The position numbers and the translations under genes are program-made. DNA of 64,000 bases, from positions 5,952,001-6,016,000 of the forward strand of contig NZ_CP094357.1 in assembly GCF_014779555.2 (NCBI RefSeq), in the 5' to 3' direction. Numbering within the stretch: the stretch's first letter is position 1; every line of letters begins with the position of its first letter. This DNA comes from Lysobacter capsici. Its GTDB lineage: Bacteria; Pseudomonadota; Gammaproteobacteria; Xanthomonadales; Xanthomonadaceae. Positions 60,062 to 64,000 of this stretch are shown here, in pieces. The notes under the pieces are model-generated. The model did not search any database and was not told the origin of the DNA. It saw nothing but the letters and a program-made list of their open reading frames with translations.

Positions 60062-61366
60062 TCAGCTGTAGAACTTGCCGAGCACCACACTCACCTGCGT
60101 GGCGCCATTGAGTTGCACGGTAGGACTCTGTTCGCAGACATCGTCATACGGAAATCCATAGGCCAGACCGTTTCGATTGGCCGCATGCATCTGCGCGGCC
60201 CAGGCGTTCCAGGTGCCGCCGACGGGATAATACGTACCGGCAGCGCTGGGTCCGATGCTGTCGTCGAACAGATAGCCCGGCACGCCGCGGGTGAAGGCCG
60301 CGGCGACGTTCTTGCCGACGTTCAACTGCGCGGCGCCGCCGCTGGCCAGGGCGTTGTCGCATTGCCAGACATCGAGCGAGCCGACCTGCACCGTCGAGGG
60401 CGCGGCGCCGGTCAGGGCGAACGCCAGCGCCGGCGCGGCGGCCTTCCAATCGGCCAGGGTCGGATACTGGCCCTGATAGAAATTCAGCACGCCGGTGCCC
60501 GGATCGACCACGCCGGTGTAGTAGCCGGTCGCGCGATCGTTGACCACCAGTGGCGTGGTTTTCCAGTTGTCGTACCAGGTCGATATGGTCGCGTTGAAAT
60601 AGTCGGTCAACGCGCCGCTGTAGGTCGGCAGCGCGGTCAAGGTCTTCGGCGATTGCGCGCGCAGCGTGACGACGTTGGCCGGATACGCCGCGGCCGCCGC
60701 GGGATTCGCCACGATCAAGGTCGGCGCGCCGACGAACGGACCGGGCAGGTTCTGCACTTGGGTCAGCAGCGTCTCGCGCGCGATACCGAGCACGCCTTGC
60801 AGGCTGCCGCCGGGCGCGCCGTCCAGGCTCAGGCCGAAACCGAATTGATCGACCTGGGTGGTGTTGCCGTTGAAGTTGCCTTCGCTGTCGTAGGAAAACT
60901 CGACCCAGTCGAACAGGCACTGGCTGCCGGGCCCCGGATACGGCACCGGCGCGGCATAGCCCGCGGCCTGCGGCGTGAACGGCAGCCGCGGCACGCCGAC
61001 CGAAACATAGATGCGACCGCTGAACGCGCTGGTGCCGGTGCCCAGCCCGGGGACGGTGCTGGTGTTGATCTTCGACAGGTCCAGCTGCGTCGCCGGCGCG
61101 GTGCGCGACAGCGGGATCGAGTAGTCGGCCCACACGGTCGGATAGTTCGACGTCAGCGCGGCGACCGCGGCGGCGGCGAGCGCGCTCGAACCGGGAAAGC
61201 TGCCGGCGGCCTGGGTGTTGTCGGCCTGCGACATCGCATGCGGCACGCCGGACGCATCGAGGCGGTAATACACGCCCGCGACCAATCCGACGATGTAGGC
61301 ATACACCTCGACATCGGCGGCGAGGTCGGTCTGGGTGGCGTCGAGCGTGAGCGGCACTGCGGTCAT
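60062..61366 (-). CDS. GH64 beta-1,3-glucanase-like protein without signal peptide
   Basis: A 434-residue protein with GAGGAATCG before ATG 61366. GRIYVSVGVPRLPFTP and CLFDWVEFSYDSEGNFNGNTTQVDQFGFGLSLD are the GH64 thaumatin-like signature, including the acidic residues (WVEF, VDQFG) used for catalysis. FDDSIGPSA and GYGFPYDDVCEQSPTVQL-type segments close the domain. An added N-terminal 120 residues is not family-like. No signal peptide is apparent, which is odd for an enzyme attacking fungal walls; export may need another route. Confidence 0.82.
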   Translation of the reverse strand: MTAVPLTLDATQTDLAADVEVYAYIVGLVAGVYYRLDASGVPHAMSQADNTQAAGSFPGSSALAAAAVAALTSNYPTVWADYSIPLSRTAPATQLDLSKINTSTVPGLGTGTSAFSGRIYVSVGVPRLPFTPQAAGYAAPVPYPGPGSQCLFDWVEFSYDSEGNFNGNTTQVDQFGFGLSLDGAPGGSLQGVLGIARETLLTQVQNLPGPFVGAPTLIVANPAAAAAYPANVVTLRAQSPKTLTALPTYSGALTDYFNATISTWYDNWKTTPLVVNDRATGYYTGVVDPGTGVLNFYQGQYPTLADWKAAAPALAFALTGAAPSTVQVGSLDVWQCDNALASGGAAQLNVGKNVAAAFTRGVPGYLFDDSIGPSAAGTYYPVGGTWNAWAAQMHAANRNGLAYGFPYDDVCEQSPTVQLNGATQVSVVLGKFYS

Positions 61367-61673
61367 GGACGATTCCTCGGTGGCGGGTAGGCGCGGTTAT
61401 CGAACGCGAAACCCCGACGCGATCGGACAGGCGGCCGCGGTATCGAGGCGAGGTATCGAAGGCAAACGCCGCAAGCCGCGGCTTGTGAATCCGGTCGATG
61501 CGCATGCGCCGGCATTGCACCGGCCACACCACCACGCAAGCCCACGTCCCGCCCGACCGCTCATCCGTCCGGGCAACCGCTCACTTCCCATAACTTCCGT
61601 AGGTCATATCCCGCTGGGGCGATCGGACCGGCCTGCCTACCCTTCGAGTCGTACTCACTCAAGGGGAAGGCAT
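61367..61673. other. Divergent intergenic region with no gene seen
   Basis: About 300 bp between the divergent GH64-like and serine hydrolase genes. The right end carries AAGGGGAAGG. No clear operator found. Confidence 0.35.
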
Positions 61674-63092
61674 ATGCGCTATCGCGACGTAATGGCAACG
61701 GCATTGATCATGAGCCTGGCGCTGGCCGGCGCGGCGGGCGCGAAGCAAGGCGCCGTTCCCGTGCATGCGGATTCGAATCTGACCGAGACGGCGGACGCGT
61801 TCTTCAAGGGCCAGCCCACCGGCGGCGTCGTGCTGGTGACGCGCGGCGATCAGGTGCTGTTGCGCCGGGCTTACGGACTGTCCGACGTGGAGAACGCGGT
61901 GCCGATGCGGCCCGACTCGGCGCTGCGGCTGGCGTCGATCAGCAAGCAGTTCACCGCGGTCGCGGTGCTGCAGTTGGTCCAGGCCGGCAAGCTTGGGCTG
62001 GACTCCACGCTGGCGTCGCTGGACCCGGCCCTGGCCGGGCCGATGGCCGGCGTCACCGTGCAGCAACTGCTGACCCACACCTCGGGCATCAAGAACATCA
62101 GCGGCATCGCCGCGTCGCGCGCGGCGCGGCGCGAAGACGCCGATGCGACGCGCCTGATCGGCTACTTCAAAGACTTGCCGCTGGAGTTCGCCCCGGGCAG
62201 CCAGTTCCGTTACAGCAATTCCAACTACATTCTGCTGACCCATCTGATCGAGCGTCTCGACGGACGGCCCTATCCGCAGTACATGCAGCAGGCCGTGTTC
62301 CAGCCGCTGGGCATGAGCCATACCCGCTACGACAACCACCTCGCGCTGATTCCGCAACGCGCCCACGGTTATCGCCGGGTCAAGGGCGAACTGCAGAACG
62401 CCGACTTCATCAGCATGTCGCAGCCGCAGGGCGCCGGCGGCCTGATCAGCACGGTCGACGATCTCGCGATCTGGCACCGCGCGCTGCGCGACGGACGCCT
62501 CGTGCCGCCCGCGTTGTTCGCCCAGGCCACGGGCAAGACCACGCTGACCAACGGCCGGCTGTCGCCCTACGGCTTCGGCTGGATCATCGGGCAAGTCGGC
62601 GATCTGGCGGATGTGGAACACGGCGGCTTCATCAACGGCTTCAACAGCTATGTGGTGCGGGTGAAAGCTCCGGATGTGTTCGTGGCCGTGCTCACCAATG
62701 CCGAGTTCATGGACCCCACCAACCTGTCGGTGCGCCTGGCGGCGATCGCGGCCGGTCGACCGTACCCGGCCGAGGACACAACCCGAAAGACGGACACGAG
62801 CTGGACCGGTCGCTATGTATTCGCCGACGGCGGCGCCCGCGTCGTGCTGGAGAAAGACGGCGCGTTGCAGCTGCAACAGGAAGGAGACGATCCGGTCGCG
62901 CTGCGCCCTCATCGCGACGGCCGCCACTATCTGGACGGCGGGCTGGATTCGCTGGAATTCGGACACGACGCGCAGGGCCGGGCGACCATCACCTTGCACG
63001 ATCGCCTGATGGGCGACAGCATCGGGGTGCGTGCGAACCAGTCCGCGAACTCGCCGGAGCGCGCCGCCGCTACAGACTCAGCAAGTCCTTGA
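61674..63092 (+). CDS. Serine hydrolase, class C beta-lactamase fold, secreted
   Basis: A 472-residue protein with a signal peptide (to GAAGAK, about residue 24). SISK at 88-91, YSN in FRYSNSNYILL and HGG in DVEHGGFINGF are the three active-site motifs (HxG in place of KTG). The last 110 residues (TSWTGRYVFADGGARVVLEKDGALQLQ) form a lipocalin-like C-terminal domain common in these peptidase/esterases. Overlaps the convergent LytTR gene by 23 bp. Confidence 0.88.
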   Translation: MRYRDVMATALIMSLALAGAAGAKQGAVPVHADSNLTETADAFFKGQPTGGVVLVTRGDQVLLRRAYGLSDVENAVPMRPDSALRLASISKQFTAVAVLQLVQAGKLGLDSTLASLDPALAGPMAGVTVQQLLTHTSGIKNISGIAASRAARREDADATRLIGYFKDLPLEFAPGSQFRYSNSNYILLTHLIERLDGRPYPQYMQQAVFQPLGMSHTRYDNHLALIPQRAHGYRRVKGELQNADFISMSQPQGAGGLISTVDDLAIWHRALRDGRLVPPALFAQATGKTTLTNGRLSPYGFGWIIGQVGDLADVEHGGFINGFNSYVVRVKAPDVFVAVLTNAEFMDPTNLSVRLAAIAAGRPYPAEDTTRKTDTSWTGRYVFADGGARVVLEKDGALQLQQEGDDPVALRPHRDGRHYLDGGLDSLEFGHDAQGRATITLHDRLMGDSIGVRANQSANSPERAAATDSASP

Positions 63093-63774
63093 AGCGCGCG
63101 CTCTGCCGCCGCGAAACCTCGACCTCCAGACCGCCGCGCAAGCTCAGCATCAGCCCGCCGTTGCTCCAGGGCGCGACCTGCTCCACGTAGTCGAGATTGA
63201 CGATGTAACGCCGGCTGGCGCGGAAGAATTTCTCCGGCGCCAGCTGCGTCTCGACCGCGCCCAGCGGGCGGTACAGCAGCGGCGATTGCGTCTGGAAATA
63301 CACCCGGCTGTAGTTCCCCACCGCCTCGATGACCCGCACGTCGCGCGGCTTGACCAGGAAGCAACGGTCCCCGTCCTTGATGAAGATGGGGCTGTCCATC
63401 GAGCGCCGCGCGGGCGCGGCCTGCATCGTGTCGGATAGTTTCTGGATCGCCTGCGCGAGCCGCCGCGGCTCGATCGGCTTGAGCAGGTAATCGATGGTAT
63501 TGAACGCGAACGACTTCAAGGCATATTCGTCGAAGGCCGTGGTGAAGACGATGCGCGGCACCCGGGTCAGACGCTCGAGCACGGTGAACGCATTGCCGCC
63601 GGGCAGGTCGATATCCAGGAACACCACGTCGGGCGACGCCGTTTCGATCAGCGACACCGCGGCATCGACGTCGCCGGCGTGGCCGACGATCGTCACCTGC
63701 GGATAGGACTTGAGCAGATGTTCCAGCTCGAAGCGGGCGAGCGGCGAATCTTCCACGATGACCGCATCGATCAT
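63070..63774 (-). CDS. LytTR-family response regulator
   Basis: A 234-residue protein. Receiver at 1-120: acidic pocket E8/D9 in VIVEDS, phospho-acceptor D54 in FLDIDLPGG, K in LLKPIE. LytTR DNA-binding domain at about 135-234 (FIKDGDRCFLVKPRDVRVIEAVGNYSRVYF, FFRASRRYIVNLDYVEQV). Its ATG overlaps the stop of the histidine kinase gene, with GGAGCGGC as ribosome-binding site. Confidence 0.93.
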   Translation of the reverse strand: MIDAVIVEDSPLARFELEHLLKSYPQVTIVGHAGDVDAAVSLIETASPDVVFLDIDLPGGNAFTVLERLTRVPRIVFTTAFDEYALKSFAFNTIDYLLKPIEPRRLAQAIQKLSDTMQAAPARRSMDSPIFIKDGDRCFLVKPRDVRVIEAVGNYSRVYFQTQSPLLYRPLGAVETQLAPEKFFRASRRYIVNLDYVEQVAPWSNGGLMLSLRGGLEVEVSRRQSARFKDLLSL

Positions 63775-64000
63775 GCCGCCGCTCCTGTCCATACGCTGGC
63801 CACCACGCAATCGTCCTGCTGCAGCAAGCGCAAGCCCGCCGCGGGACCGAACGACAGCAGCAGCCGCTGGCGCAGATTGGCCAAGCCGGTGCCCGCGCCG
63901 TCCTGCGATCGCAGCTGGCCGGTGTTGCGCACGTCCATGCGCACACCGCCGCCCTGGACGGCGACCTGCACCTCCAGCACGCCGCCGCCGCGGCTCGGCG
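63771..64000 (-). CDS. Histidine kinase of the LytS/AlgZ type, C-terminal end only
   Basis: The frame is open to the right edge. Seventy-odd C-terminal residues are visible: V-x-VRNTGQLRSQ then GAGTGLANLRQRLLLSFG, the G1-G2 region of the HATPase domain in LytS/His_kinase (PF06580) sensors, then a short tail ending WTGAAA. The stop overlaps the LytTR regulator start (ATGA), forming a two-component operon. Confidence 0.85.
   Translation of the reverse strand, partial: PSRGGGVLEVQVAVQGGGVRMDVRNTGQLRSQDGAGTGLANLRQRLLLSFGPAAGLRLLQQDDCVVASVWTGAAA

Overview
The window reads as a chromosomal segment of a high-GC gammaproteobacterium, most likely a Xanthomonadaceae member close to Lysobacter. The pointers are strong GC bias at third codon positions, a GH64 beta-1,3-glucanase, a secreted lipase with its foldase, DUF4189-like and DUF4166-like proteins, an H-NS-family protein of the xanthomonad type, and many small secreted proteins of unknown function. 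This assignment is inferred from gene content only. No tRNA, rRNA, CRISPR array, integrase or transposase was recognised.

Region 1 (1-4.7 kb) is a complete tripartite RND efflux locus: permease (cut by the window edge), lipoprotein adaptor, TetR regulator and divergent NodT-type outer-membrane channel. Two 26-bp operators with identical architecture flank the regulator. Region 2 (about 4.9-14.3 kb) is the most unusual part. About a dozen short imperfect palindromes, all in one orientation, resemble integron attC sites and alternate with short genes, several of them AT-richer than the surroundings. The genes include a lipoprotein, small membrane proteins, SRPBCC and DUF4166-like proteins, a low-molecular-weight phosphatase-like protein, a DUF4844-like protein and an H-NS-like protein. 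No integrase is present, so I read it as a decaying cassette array without an integrase (CALIN-like). One attC-like site has fused two neighbouring membrane-protein genes in frame, and another abuts an HxlR gene fragment. A lone similar site lies at 22.6 kb.

Region 3 (15-28 kb) carries secreted or lipid-anchored proteins. Among them are a CXXCH-containing lipoprotein paired with a gluzincin-type metalloprotease, a DUF11/prealbumin-like surface protein, a cupin, ArsN2, and a secreted protein made of a duplicated six-cysteine module. It ends with a MarR regulator divergent from a class C beta-lactamase-like hydrolase. Region 4 (29-32.2 kb) is a PadR - siderophore-interacting protein - MFS operon that resembles the E. 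coli YqjI/YqjH pair, preceded by a strong operator. Region 5 (34-40 kb) has an AraC regulator, lipase and lipase foldase, then a TetR divergent from an NAPE-PLD-like metallo-hydrolase.

Region 6 (40-55.8 kb) is a run of mostly independent small genes: NTF2-like proteins, a membrane-protein pair, a GH16-like lipoprotein behind a LacI-type palindrome, a methyltransferase, HxlR/AzoR, a second metallo-beta-lactamase protein, a hotdog thioesterase, an EF-hand protein, an XRE protein, a DHFR-like reductase and a VOC protein. Region 7 (55.9-64 kb) holds a tightly packed response regulator - KaiC-like double ATPase - hybrid histidine kinase operon, three perfect-period 136-bp repeats, a GH64 glucanase without an evident signal peptide, a second serine hydrolase and a LytTR two-component pair cut by the right edge.
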